NCBI GenBank assembly: GCA_035714085.1
Contig: DASTMP010000241.1
Span: 1 to 64,000, forward strand
From: JAJVID01 sp035714085
GTDB lineage: Bacteria; Acidobacteriota; Blastocatellia; RBC074
Length of the DNA stretch: 64,000 bases
Direction: 5' to 3'
Made by a program: the position numbers and the translations under genes. Below the pieces are notes generated by a model that saw only the letters and a list, made by a program, of their open reading frames with translations, was not told the origin of the DNA and ran no database searches. Positions within the stretch are counted from its first letter, which is position 1; each line of letters opens with the position of its first letter. This document shows, piece after piece, positions 43,730 through 51,801 of the stretch.

Positions 43730-45066
43730 TTACCAAGAGTCAGGCATGCGCCACTATCGGTTTTACTTTGGCCGTCCTCTTTAGCTGTCAGATGAGCGGA
43801 GACAGGCTCGGGCCGGCGGCAGCGCGATCATTCACGAACGATGTGAGTGAGGTAGGAATTCAACAGGGCGAGGTCTCGGATCGCTCTTGGGACCGGCTCA
43901 GCTCGGACGGGACAATGTATGGGGTGAACTGCCGACGCACGCGCGTCTATGATGCTCAAGGATTGCAAGAACCCAAGTCCGTGCTTTGGAAGACCTCGAA
44001 GTTATTCACCATATACCCAACAGGAGCTGATTTTTCGATTTTGGACCCAGGGTTTCGCATCCCATCCCGCCCGGTTCCGATTTATCACGGGGCGCGGAGC
44101 ATTATAACGGCTAACAAAGAAGCGTATTTCTTACAGTGGGTGAGCAATAGCGATTCGTTGTTTGTGATTGATCTGCAAACCGGAGAGACCAAAAAGATAC
44201 TCAAGTTACAGGGCGGTAATTTCTCCGGGCCTACAGTCGCAGGCGCCTTACTCTTTGTGGGGGAGAGCAGGGGCAGCTATTACGCTTTAGACCGCCGAGA
44301 TTGGAAAATGAAGTGGGAAATAGACAAGAAGGGTTATAACGATTATGGAATTGCTCCGGCTGTAGTTGATGGGACGATCTATTTTGGCTGCGATAAGCTC
44401 ATCTTTGAGCCGATTGTAGGACCCTTCGACAATACTAAGAGAAAAGGCAGCGTATTTGCGGTTGACGCGCTGACTGGAGCGCAAAAGTGGATGTTTACAG
44501 TCGATGGGATTCCAACGCCCATTGCCGTCTCTGACGGGATCATCTATTTGGGTGATGATGATCGTCATCTCTTCGCCGTGAACGCCAAAGACGGGAAAGA
44601 GATTTGGCAGTTTAAAGCTTCGGATAACCTCAGGATGCCGTCGATTATGGAAGGACGCGCCTTTTTTAGTGATGATGGCGGCAATCTTTATGCGGTGGAC
44701 CTAAAAAATGGAAAAGCCATCTGGAAAGCCGCAAAGAAGAATAAGGTGGCTACGGTATTGGCCGCATATAACAAGTTGGTTTATTACGGCGGAAGGGAAA
44801 ATAGCCTGTACGCGGTGGACGCGCTCACAGGCGAGGAGAAGTGGGTATATCGAACAGAAAAACCATGTCCTGCGCCAGTGGCGGCGAATGGGGTGATTTA
44901 CGTCGCCTGCTGGGACAATACGCTTCTTGCGATTGACGCGGAGAGCGGACAAGAGAGGTGGAAGTATAAAACTCCACATCGCCCTATTTCTCATCCTGTT
45001 GTTGGCAACGGAATCATCTATTATCTCGATGAAGAAGGAATCATGTATGCTCTCGGCTCTTCCTGA
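43726..45066 (+). CDS. PQQ-like beta-propeller protein F, probable lipoprotein
   Basis: 446 residues from the ATG at 43726 (AGGGGA 9 nt upstream; an ATG at 43717 is too close to it). The signal ends LFSC, a possible lipobox. The propeller region shows QTGETKKILK, LTGAQKWMF, KDGKEIWQF, KNGKAIWKA, LTGEEKWVY, ESGQERWKY and a final HPVVGNGIIYYLD. Codon use and composition are AT-richer than the neighbouring trp genes, which may point to later arrival. Sandwiched between trpF (ATGA overlap) and trpB (20-nt overlap). Confidence 0.83.
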   Translation: MITKSQACATIGFTLAVLFSCQMSGDRLGPAAARSFTNDVSEVGIQQGEVSDRSWDRLSSDGTMYGVNCRRTRVYDAQGLQEPKSVLWKTSKLFTIYPTGADFSILDPGFRIPSRPVPIYHGARSIITANKEAYFLQWVSNSDSLFVIDLQTGETKKILKLQGGNFSGPTVAGALLFVGESRGSYYALDRRDWKMKWEIDKKGYNDYGIAPAVVDGTIYFGCDKLIFEPIVGPFDNTKRKGSVFAVDALTGAQKWMFTVDGIPTPIAVSDGIIYLGDDDRHLFAVNAKDGKEIWQFKASDNLRMPSIMEGRAFFSDDGGNLYAVDLKNGKAIWKAAKKNKVATVLAAYNKLVYYGGRENSLYAVDALTGEEKWVYRTEKPCPAPVAANGVIYVACWDNTLLAIDAESGQERWKYKTPHRPISHPVVGNGIIYYLDEEGIMYALGSS

Positions 45067-46255
45067 TGCAAACGGCCATTTCGGTCAGTACGGTGGCAGC
45101 TTCGTGCCGGAGACGCTGATGCATCCGCTCGAAGAGCTGAAAGCCGCATACGCCGAAGCGCTCGCCGACGAATCGTTTCAACGCGAGTTTGAAACATTGC
45201 TGCGCGAATACGTGGGCCGCCCGACGCCGATCACGTTCGCCGAACGGCTCAGCAAACACCTGGGCGGCGCGCGAATTTTCCTGAAGCGCGAAGACCTCAA
45301 CCACACCGGCGCGCACAAGATCAACAACGCCGTCGGCCAAATCCTGCTGGCCAAAAGGATGGGCAAGCGGCGGATCATCGCCGAAACCGGCGCGGGGCAG
45401 CACGGCGTGGCGACCGCAACGGTCTGCGCGCTCGCGGGGTTGCAATGCGTGGTCTACATGGGCACGGAGGACATGCGGCGGCAGGCGTTGAATGTTTTCC
45501 GCATGCGGTTGCTTGGCGCCGAAGTGGTCGGCGTTGAATCGGGCAGCAAGACTCTGAAAGACGCGATCAACGAAGCGCTGCGCGATTGGGTGACCAACGT
45601 GGCCGACACGCATTACCTGCTCGGCTCTGTTTTAGGCCCGCACCCGTACCCGACGATGGTGCGCGATTTCCAGAGCGTGATCGGGCGCGAAGCTCGCGCG
45701 CAGATGCTGGAACGCTGCGGGCGCTTGCCAGACTACCTGGTCGCCTGCGTCGGCGGCGGCAGCAACGCGATGGGGCTGTTCCACGCGTTCTTGAACGACG
45801 CCGGCGTGAAGATGATCGGCGTCGAAGCCGGCGGCCGCGGCTACGCGCTGGGCGAACACGCGGCGAGATTTCTGGAGGAAGGCGGAGGGCGCGTAGGCGT
45901 ATTGCAGGGCACGCGCAGTTACGTCCTGCAGGACGACCGCGGCCAGGTCGCGTTGACGCATTCGGTCTCAGCCGGTCTCGATTACGCCAGCGTCGGCCCC
46001 GAACACGCTTACTTGCATGACATCCGGCGCGCCGAATATGTTTCGGCGAACGACGGCGAGGCGCTGGAAGCGTTTCAATCGCTGGCGAAGATGGAAGGGA
46101 TCATCCCCGCGCTGGAATCGTCGCACGCCGTCGCTCATGTGATGAAGCTCGCGCCGCGATTGTCAAGAGACGAGATTGTTCTGATCAACCTTTCGGGGCG
46201 CGGCGATAAGGATGTCAACACGGTCGCCGAACATTTACAGTACGGGGAGCGTTAG
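45047..46255 (+). CDS. trpB: Tryptophan synthase beta chain
   Basis: 402 residues from the ATG at 45047 (AAGGAA upstream), overlapping the propeller gene by 20 nt. It condenses indole with serine using PLP. GHFGQYGGSFVPETLM, the PLP Lys K91 in NHTGAHKINN, ETGAGQHGVATAT, CVGGGSNAMGLF, GLDYASVGPEHAYL and LSGRGDKD are canonical; this is the ordinary TrpB1 type. The last six codons (QYGER and stop) lie in a large palindrome, so the extreme C-terminus is repeat-derived. Confidence 0.95.
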   Translation: MLSALPDANGHFGQYGGSFVPETLMHPLEELKAAYAEALADESFQREFETLLREYVGRPTPITFAERLSKHLGGARIFLKREDLNHTGAHKINNAVGQILLAKRMGKRRIIAETGAGQHGVATATVCALAGLQCVVYMGTEDMRRQALNVFRMRLLGAEVVGVESGSKTLKDAINEALRDWVTNVADTHYLLGSVLGPHPYPTMVRDFQSVIGREARAQMLERCGRLPDYLVACVGGGSNAMGLFHAFLNDAGVKMIGVEAGGRGYALGEHAARFLEEGGGRVGVLQGTRSYVLQDDRGQVALTHSVSAGLDYASVGPEHAYLHDIRRAEYVSANDGEALEAFQSLAKMEGIIPALESSHAVAHVMKLAPRLSRDEIVLINLSGRGDKDVNTVAEHLQYGER

Positions 46256-46319
46256 CGACCTGAGCATCGATCATGTGGCCACATGATCGATGCTCAGGTC
46301 GCTAACGCTCCCCGTACTG
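46238..46319. repeat. 82-bp perfect palindrome across the trpB stop codon
   Basis: The halves 46238-46278 and 46279-46319 are exact reverse complements with no spacer. The left half contains the last trpB codons. It can form a cruciform or a 41-bp RNA stem. No T-run follows it. GGGGAGCGTTAGCGACC-type words suggest a dispersed repeat. Confidence 0.9.
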
Positions 46320-46413
46320 CGCCGACGTCCAACTCTCGAAGTATTTATGGCAGCCTGTATTTAGAAGCTATGGAACGCGGATGGCGCTTTATACACCCAA
46401 TCAAGGAGAATAA

Positions 46414-47679
46414 ATGAAACGAAATGCGACCCTCTTGCGAAGCCTTTGCATCGCGGCGCTCACCTTGCCTTTGATCGCCTTCGGTCAGGCGTCGAAGCAG
46501 GCGCCCAAGCCGAATCGAATCGTCATCAAATCCGACGGATTGCCGGAGCCGTTCAAAACCGAATCGGTGCGCAATCAGCCCAAGGTGGTTCCACAGCCTG
46601 AAGGCGCGAAGCTCGAACTCCCACAGGGGTTCGAACTGAACGTCTTCAGCGAAGGCGATTACAAAGAACCGCGCTGGATCCACGAAGGGCCGAACGGCGA
46701 TCTGTTTTTGACCGATTCCCACCGGGAGGCCAACTCGATCTTCCTGCTGCGCGACTCGAATAAGGACGGAAAGATCGACAACGCCACCGAGCGATTCACA
46801 TTCGCCACGGGATTGAACAAGCCGTTCGGAATGGCGATTCAGAAGGTCGGCGCTCAAACGTATTTTTACGTCGGTAACACCGATTCCGTCGTCCGCTTCA
46901 AGTACCAGGTTGGCCAGACGAAGCTAGAAGGCCCGCCGGAGAAGCTCATCGATTTGCCGATAGGCGGCCATTGGACGCGAGACGTGCTCTTCAGCCGCGA
47001 CGGCAAGAAGATGTATGTCGCGGTCGGGTCGGGATCGAACGTCAACGAAGGCGAGCCGCCAATTCGCGCCGCGATCAACGAATACAATCCCGACGGCACT
47101 GGCCACCGCATCTTTGCTGAGGGGATCCGCAATCCGGTCGGCCTGGCCTGGAATCCAGCGAACGGCGAGCTGTGGACGGCCGTGAATGAGCGCGACCTGC
47201 TTGGCGATGATCTTGTGCCCGAATACGCGACCTCGGTCAAAGATGGGGGCTTTTACGGCTGGCCCGATTCATACATCGGCAAGACTCTCGACCCGCGCGT
47301 CAAGAGTCCGCGAATGAATCTGGTCGAGCGGGCGATCATTCCCGACGTGCTGATCGAGCCCCATGGGGCCGCTCTCGGCATTGAGTTTTACACGGGCAAG
47401 ATGTTTCCGAAGGAGTACGTGGGCAACGCGTTCATCGCGCTGCACGGCTCGTGGAACCGCTCGAAGCGAAGCGGATACAAAGTCATCCGCATCCCCTTCG
47501 AGAAGGGCAAGCCTGAAGGCGGCTACGAAAACTTTCTCACCGGTTGGGTTCCCGACGAGTCCGGCCAGGAGGTGTGGGGACGGCCGGTCGGCGTGAGGAT
47601 GATTCGCGACGGTTCGTTGCTGGTCGTTGACGACGGCGGGAAGAAAGTATGGCGCGTGACCTATAAGGGGAAGAAGTGA
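46414..47679 (+). CDS. Secreted PQQ-dependent sugar (sorbosone-type) dehydrogenase
   Basis: 421 residues, AAGGAG before the ATG. The signal peptide ends AFGQAS. PQGFELNVFSEGDYKEPRWI, NGDLFLTDS, DSNKDGKID (Ca-binding-like loop), LNKPFGMAI, GIRNPVGLAWNP, LWTAVNERDLLGDDLVPEY, NAFIALHGSWNRSKRSGYKV and LLVVDDGGKKVWRV match the sorbosone dehydrogenase / GdhB-like six-bladed propeller family that oxidises aldoses or sugar aldehydes with PQQ in the periplasm. Substrate unknown. It separates trpB from trpA. Confidence 0.88.
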   Translation: MKRNATLLRSLCIAALTLPLIAFGQASKQAPKPNRIVIKSDGLPEPFKTESVRNQPKVVPQPEGAKLELPQGFELNVFSEGDYKEPRWIHEGPNGDLFLTDSHREANSIFLLRDSNKDGKIDNATERFTFATGLNKPFGMAIQKVGAQTYFYVGNTDSVVRFKYQVGQTKLEGPPEKLIDLPIGGHWTRDVLFSRDGKKMYVAVGSGSNVNEGEPPIRAAINEYNPDGTGHRIFAEGIRNPVGLAWNPANGELWTAVNERDLLGDDLVPEYATSVKDGGFYGWPDSYIGKTLDPRVKSPRMNLVERAIIPDVLIEPHGAALGIEFYTGKMFPKEYVGNAFIALHGSWNRSKRSGYKVIRIPFEKGKPEGGYENFLTGWVPDESGQEVWGRPVGVRMIRDGSLLVVDDGGKKVWRVTYKGKK

Positions 47680-47683
47680 GAAA

Positions 47684-47819
47684 GGGGGGGGAGTGGGGGA
47701 GCGTGGGAGCGGGGGAGCGGGAGAGCGGGAGACAAAGAGACAAGGAGACAAGGAAAGATATATTTCTTTCTCTCGCTCCCTCACTCTCCCGCTCCCCCGC
47801 TCCTGCTCTCCCGCTCTCA
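47684..47819. repeat. Inverted G-rich/C-rich arrays between the sugar dehydrogenase gene and trpA
   Basis: GGGAGCGGGGGAGC-type units (47684-47753) begin just after the stop at 47679; complementary CTCCCGCTCCCC-type units (47765-47819) end 5 nt before the trpA ATG (47825). Same design as the hisIE-trpE gap. Confidence 0.8.
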
Positions 47820-47824
47820 AATAT

Positions 47825-48616
47825 ATGACTCGTATTACCGCAAAGTTTGAAGAATTGAGAAGGGAGGGGCGCAAAGCCTTCATCCCATATATCACCGCGG
47901 GCGATCCTGACCTGGAGACGACAGAACGCCTGCTGCTCGCGCTCGCCGATGCGGGCGTCGACGTGATCGAGCTCGGCGTCCCGTTCTCCGACCCGATGGC
48001 TGATGGGCCGGTGATTCAACGGGCGTCGGAGCGCGCGTTGAAAAACCCGATCGGAGTCGCCGACATTCTGCCCGTAGTCGAACGCGTGCGCGAACGCAGC
48101 GACATTCCGATCCTGCTTTTCACCTACTTCAACCCGCTGATGCAATTTTCCGCCGCCAACGTCGGCGAGGAGTTGAAGCTGGCGGGCGTTGACGGCGCGC
48201 TGGTGACCGATTTGATTCCTGAAGAGGCCGGGGATTTTGTCGCCGGGATGCGTCGCGCCGGCCTCGACACGGTTTTTCTCGTCGCGCCGACCTCGACTGA
48301 CGAACGGATCGGAATAATCGCCGAGCGCTCCACTGGATTCATTTACGTGGTCGCGCGAACCGGTGTGACCGGAATGCGTGAAAGCGATTCGGCCCAGGTC
48401 CGAAAGCTTGTCGAACGCGTTAGGCGGCATTCAGACTTGCCCGTCGCGGTCGGCTTCGGCGTTTCAAAACCGGAGCATGTGCGCGATGTGTGGAATTACG
48501 CTGACGGCGCGGTGGTCGGCTCGCGTTTGGTGTTGGAGATCGAAGAACATCTAGGCTCGCAACAACTCGTTGATCGGGTCGCGCAGCTTGCGCGAGATCT
48601 GAGGGGCGCGAAATGA
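47825..48616 (+). CDS. trpA: Tryptophan synthase alpha chain
   Basis: 263 residues. It cleaves indole-3-glycerol phosphate to indole, which passes to TrpB. The catalytic pair is intact at the canonical numbers: E49 (DVIELGVPFSDP) and D60 (MADGP). PYITAGDPD, ARTGVTG and VAVGFGVSKPEHV are typical. The ATG at 47825 directly follows a repeat array and has no ribosome site. Stop overlaps the next start (ATGA, 48613-48616). Confidence 0.95.
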   Translation: MTRITAKFEELRREGRKAFIPYITAGDPDLETTERLLLALADAGVDVIELGVPFSDPMADGPVIQRASERALKNPIGVADILPVVERVRERSDIPILLFTYFNPLMQFSAANVGEELKLAGVDGALVTDLIPEEAGDFVAGMRRAGLDTVFLVAPTSTDERIGIIAERSTGFIYVVARTGVTGMRESDSAQVRKLVERVRRHSDLPVAVGFGVSKPEHVRDVWNYADGAVVGSRLVLEIEEHLGSQQLVDRVAQLARDLRGAK

Positions 48617-49380
48617 CATACAACGACATTCCTATTCTGGAATTCGATCCGGCAAGCGACGCCGCGCTCGACCCGCACCGCCTGATCGAGCGAATTGATA
48701 TGCCCGAACATTGCGTCATCTGCTTCTTCCAGGACGTCATCGCCGAGCTGATCGAGGTTCATCACGCGCGTGTGCTGGCGCATCAGCGTAGCGAGATCGG
48801 ATTGCACCCGATTTATGAAATTGACTTCGAAGGGCGGCCTGTGGCGTTCTTTCACCCCGGCGTAGGCGCATCGCTCGGCGCCGGATTGCTTGAAGAAGTT
48901 ATCGCGCGGGGCGGGCGCAAATTCATCGCCTGCGGCGGCGCGGGCGTGCTCGATCGCGAGATCGCTTGCGGTCGCGTTGTCATCCCTACTTCGGCTGTGC
49001 GCGATGAAGGCACGTCGTACCACTACCTGCCTCCGGGCCGCGAAGTGGCCGCAAGCCTTGAAGGAGTGACGGCGCTGGAACGCACTCTCAAGGCGCACAA
49101 TGTTGATTACCTCATTGGCAAGACATGGACCACCGACGCCATCTACCGCGAGACCAGGTCGAAGGTAGAGCGACGACGGCGCGAGGGCTGTTTAACTGTG
49201 GAGATGGAAGCGGCGGCGTTCTTCGCGGTCGCTCAGTTTCGCGGCGTCTTGTTCGCGCAACTTCTTTATGGCGGCGACGACGTCAGCGGCGAGCACTGGG
49301 ACTCGCGCCAATGGGACAAACAGAGTTCGGTGCGCGAGAGGTTGTTCTGGCTGGCGGTGGAGTCCTGTCTGGAATTGTAG
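48613..49380 (+). CDS. Nucleoside phosphorylase (PNP/UDP family)
   Basis: 255 residues. The family splits N-glycosidic bonds of nucleosides with phosphate. HPGVGASLGAGLLEEVIARG, FIACGGAGVLD, VIPTSAVRDEG, TTDAIYRET and VEMEAAAFFAVAQFRG (the ribose-binding EME) are seen, followed by GGDDVSG. Which base it accepts is not evident. GAGGGG precedes the start; coupled to trpA by ATGA. A link to PRPP or ribose salvage beside trp/his genes is possible but inferred. Confidence 0.88.
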   Translation: MTYNDIPILEFDPASDAALDPHRLIERIDMPEHCVICFFQDVIAELIEVHHARVLAHQRSEIGLHPIYEIDFEGRPVAFFHPGVGASLGAGLLEEVIARGGRKFIACGGAGVLDREIACGRVVIPTSAVRDEGTSYHYLPPGREVAASLEGVTALERTLKAHNVDYLIGKTWTTDAIYRETRSKVERRRREGCLTVEMEAAAFFAVAQFRGVLFAQLLYGGDDVSGEHWDSRQWDKQSSVRERLFWLAVESCLEL

Positions 49381-49494
49381 TTCGTCGTCGGCCCATGAGT
49401 GAAAATGGAATAGCGCCGCGCGTAAGCAGGCGGTGGACTGATTAAGCCCCGCTTGCTTACACGCGCGGTACTGTTCTGAAGCGCAGTATCGAAT

Positions 49495-49806
49495 ATGAGC
49501 GAAGAGAACAGCGACGAAAAGTCGATTGAGCATTGGCGAATCCGGATTGATGAGATCGATCTCGAACTGGTCAGGCTCTTCAACGAACGGACGCAGTGCG
49601 CCGTCGAGATCGGCCACATCAAAAAGCGTCTGGGGCTGGAGATCTATTCGCCGACGCGCGAAGCGCAGGTCATCGCCAACGTCACCACCGCGAACACTGG
49701 CCCGCTCGACGCCGAAGCCATCCGCCGCCTTTTCGAGCGCGTGATTGACGAGGCGCGGAGAATCGAACGCATCGAGGCAAGTAAAGAAGAAGGGAATGGG
49801 GAGTAA
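49495..49806 (+). CDS. Chorismate mutase (AroQ type)
   Basis: 103 residues, all-helical. It converts chorismate to prephenate for tyrosine and phenylalanine. RIRIDEIDLELVRLFNERTQ, EIGHIKKRLG, YSPTREAQVI and RRLFERVIDEARRIE match the AroQ helices with the active-site Arg/Lys positions. It is of the short single-domain kind, which in some bacteria needs a DAHP synthase partner for full activity. The last residues (GNGE) run into a repeat array. The next genes are a DAHP-synthase-like protein and tyrA. Confidence 0.9.
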   Translation: MSEENSDEKSIEHWRIRIDEIDLELVRLFNERTQCAVEIGHIKKRLGLEIYSPTREAQVIANVTTANTGPLDAEAIRRLFERVIDEARRIERIEASKEEGNGE

Positions 49807-49889
49807 GGAGTGGGCAGTGGGTAGTGGATAGTGGGCAGTCGGAACCCACCGCCTACTGCCCACTATCCACTACCCACTGCCCACTGTTT
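49807..49889. repeat. Inverted CAGTGGG-type heptamers between chorismate mutase and the DAHP-synthase-like gene
   Basis: GCAGTGG/TAGTGGA heptamers (49807-49840) begin at the stop codon (49804-49806). Complementary CCCACTA/CCCACTG heptamers (49845-49886) end 5 nt before the ATG at 49892. No ribosome site. Confidence 0.82.
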
Positions 49890-49891
49890 TT

Positions 49892-50902
49892 ATGATCATA
49901 GTAATGGAAGAGAACGCGACCGAGGAGCAGATCGTCCGGGTCGTGGATCGTTTGATCAAACTCGGTTTCGACATTCACCGTTCGACGGGATCGCGCTACA
50001 CGCTGCTTGGCGCGGTAGGCTCGCGCGTTGCTGACCCGCGCGAGCTGGAACTGCTCGAAGGCGTCAACAAGGTGGCGCAAGTCAGCGCGCCGTACAAGCT
50101 GGCCGCGCGCGCCTTCAAACCCGAAGGGACAAAGATCGAGATCGGAGACGTGGTCATAGGCGGCGAGCAGGTGGTCGTGATGGCCGGTCCGGGCGTGGTC
50201 GAAAGCCGTGAGCAGATGGAGACAATCGCCGGCCGGTTGGCGAAGCGCGGCGTGCGCGTCTTGCGAGGCGGCGCGTTCAGGACGAGCGATGATCCTTACG
50301 GCTTTCAAGGTTTGGGCGAGGAGGGATTGAAGCTGCTGCGCGAAGTGGCTGACCGCCATCGGATGCTGACGCATTCGACGATCTTCGACGCGGCGCAACT
50401 GCCGCTCTTCGCGCGCTACGTAGACATCGTCCAGGTAAGCGAACGCGACATGCGGAATTACGCCCTCTTGAAAGAAATTGCGAAGCTGGGCAAGCCGGTG
50501 ATGTTGCGCCGCGGCGCATCGTCGACAATCGAAGAGGCGTTGATGGCGGCGGATTACGTGATGCGCTGCGGCGATCATCAGGTGATCGTCTGCGAGCGCG
50601 GGATCAGAACGTTCGAGACTTACACCCGCCACACGCTCGATCTTTCGGCGATCCCAGTGATCAAAAAACTCTCGAGCCTGCCGATCATCGTCGATCCGAG
50701 CCGCGCGATGGGCCGTCGCGACAAGGTCCCGCCGATGGCTCGCGCCGCCGTCGCGGCCGGGGCGGACGGATTGCTCATCGAAGTTCATCAAGATCCCGAG
50801 CACGCGCTCTCGGACGGGGCGCAATCACTCACTCTAGAACAATTCGACAAACTCATCGATCAACTCCGCCTGATCGCGTCGGCGGTGGAGAGGGCGCTGT
50901 GA
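49892..50902 (+). CDS. DAHP-synthase-family protein with degenerate active site
   Basis: 336 residues, the exact layout of type I-beta DAHP synthase: a ferredoxin/ACT-like regulatory domain (1-70) and a (beta/alpha)8 barrel (85-336). Canonical parts remain (FQGLGEEGLKLL, CERGIRTFE, RHTLDLSAIPV, GADGLLIEVHQDPE, ALSDGAQSL). Key residues do not: the metal Cys of GPCS is G101 (GPGVVES), the metal His of DPSH is R271 (DPSRAMG), the KPRT substrate motif is RTSDD (130-134), and the Lys of LLKRG is R206. Metal ligands E297 and D308 remain. It is therefore unlikely to be a normal DAHP synthase; regulation of the neighbouring chorismate mutase or another reaction is inferred. GTGA overlap with tyrA. 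Confidence 0.88.
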   Translation: MIIVMEENATEEQIVRVVDRLIKLGFDIHRSTGSRYTLLGAVGSRVADPRELELLEGVNKVAQVSAPYKLAARAFKPEGTKIEIGDVVIGGEQVVVMAGPGVVESREQMETIAGRLAKRGVRVLRGGAFRTSDDPYGFQGLGEEGLKLLREVADRHRMLTHSTIFDAAQLPLFARYVDIVQVSERDMRNYALLKEIAKLGKPVMLRRGASSTIEEALMAADYVMRCGDHQVIVCERGIRTFETYTRHTLDLSAIPVIKKLSSLPIIVDPSRAMGRRDKVPPMARAAVAAGADGLLIEVHQDPEHALSDGAQSLTLEQFDKLIDQLRLIASAVERAL

Positions 50903-51801
50903 GCGAGTTCGGGCGCGTCTGCATCGTCGGTTGCGGCCTGATCGGCGGATCGTTCGCGCTCGCCTTGCGGCGGGCCGGGTTCGCGGGGCGGATCACCGCT
51001 TGCGGCGGATCGCGCTCGCCGCGCCTGGCGGTCGAGCGCGGAGTCGTCGATGCCGTCGAAGAGAGCTTCGAGCGCGGCGAGGTTTGCGAAGCCGATCTGA
51101 TCTATCTGGCCGCGCCCATCGGCGGGATCATTGATTTCCTGCGGACCAGTTCGGAGCGGATCAGACCTGGCGCGACCGTCACCGACGCCGGGAGCACGAA
51201 GGTCGAAATCTGCCGCGTGGCCGCGCGGCTGTTGCCGGCTGGCGTGACGTTCATTGGCGGCCACCCGATGGCCGGAGGCGAAAACACCGGCGTCCAGTTC
51301 GCGCGAGCCGATCTGTTCGACCGCGCGTCCTACGCATTGATGATCGGGCAGGGAACTGACGAGGCTGAGTTCGAACGTTTCAGATCGCTTGTCGAATCGA
51401 TTGGCGCGCGGGTTCTACTCACCCGACCCGAAGATCACGACGCGGCGGTCGCGCTGATCAGCCATCTGCCGCAACTCGTCGCGAGCGCGCTGGCCTCTTT
51501 GCTCGCCCCTGACCGCGAAGTCGCGGTCGCCGATCGCGCGCTGGCCCGGGCGTTGGCCGCGACCGGCTGGCGCGACATGACGCGGCTCGCGGGCAGCGCA
51601 TGGAGCGTCTGGCGTGACATCTGTTTGACCAATCAGCCTAACATCTCGAACACGCTCGGCTCACTCATCTCCGAGTTGCAATCGCTCAAAGACGCGCTCG
51701 ACGCGCGCGATTTCAACCGGGCGCGCGATCTGTTCGCTGAAGCCAACAGGTCGGTCGCCGAGCAGCGCGCGTTGCATTACTCCGAATTCGAGAAGTTGTA
51801 A
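50899..51801 (+). CDS. tyrA: Prephenate dehydrogenase
   Basis: 300 residues from GTG 50899, overlapping the previous stop (GTGA). It oxidises and decarboxylates prephenate to hydroxyphenylpyruvate on the way to tyrosine. NAD-binding GCGLIGGSFALAL, TDAGSTK, the catalytic His in GGHPMAGGENTG, LLTRPEDHDAAVALISHLPQ and AGSAWSVWRDI match TyrA; no C-terminal ACT domain. It ends the supraoperon; no clear terminator follows. Confidence 0.94.
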   Translation: MSEFGRVCIVGCGLIGGSFALALRRAGFAGRITACGGSRSPRLAVERGVVDAVEESFERGEVCEADLIYLAAPIGGIIDFLRTSSERIRPGATVTDAGSTKVEICRVAARLLPAGVTFIGGHPMAGGENTGVQFARADLFDRASYALMIGQGTDEAEFERFRSLVESIGARVLLTRPEDHDAAVALISHLPQLVASALASLLAPDREVAVADRALARALAATGWRDMTRLAGSAWSVWRDICLTNQPNISNTLGSLISELQSLKDALDARDFNRARDLFAEANRSVAEQRALHYSEFEKL

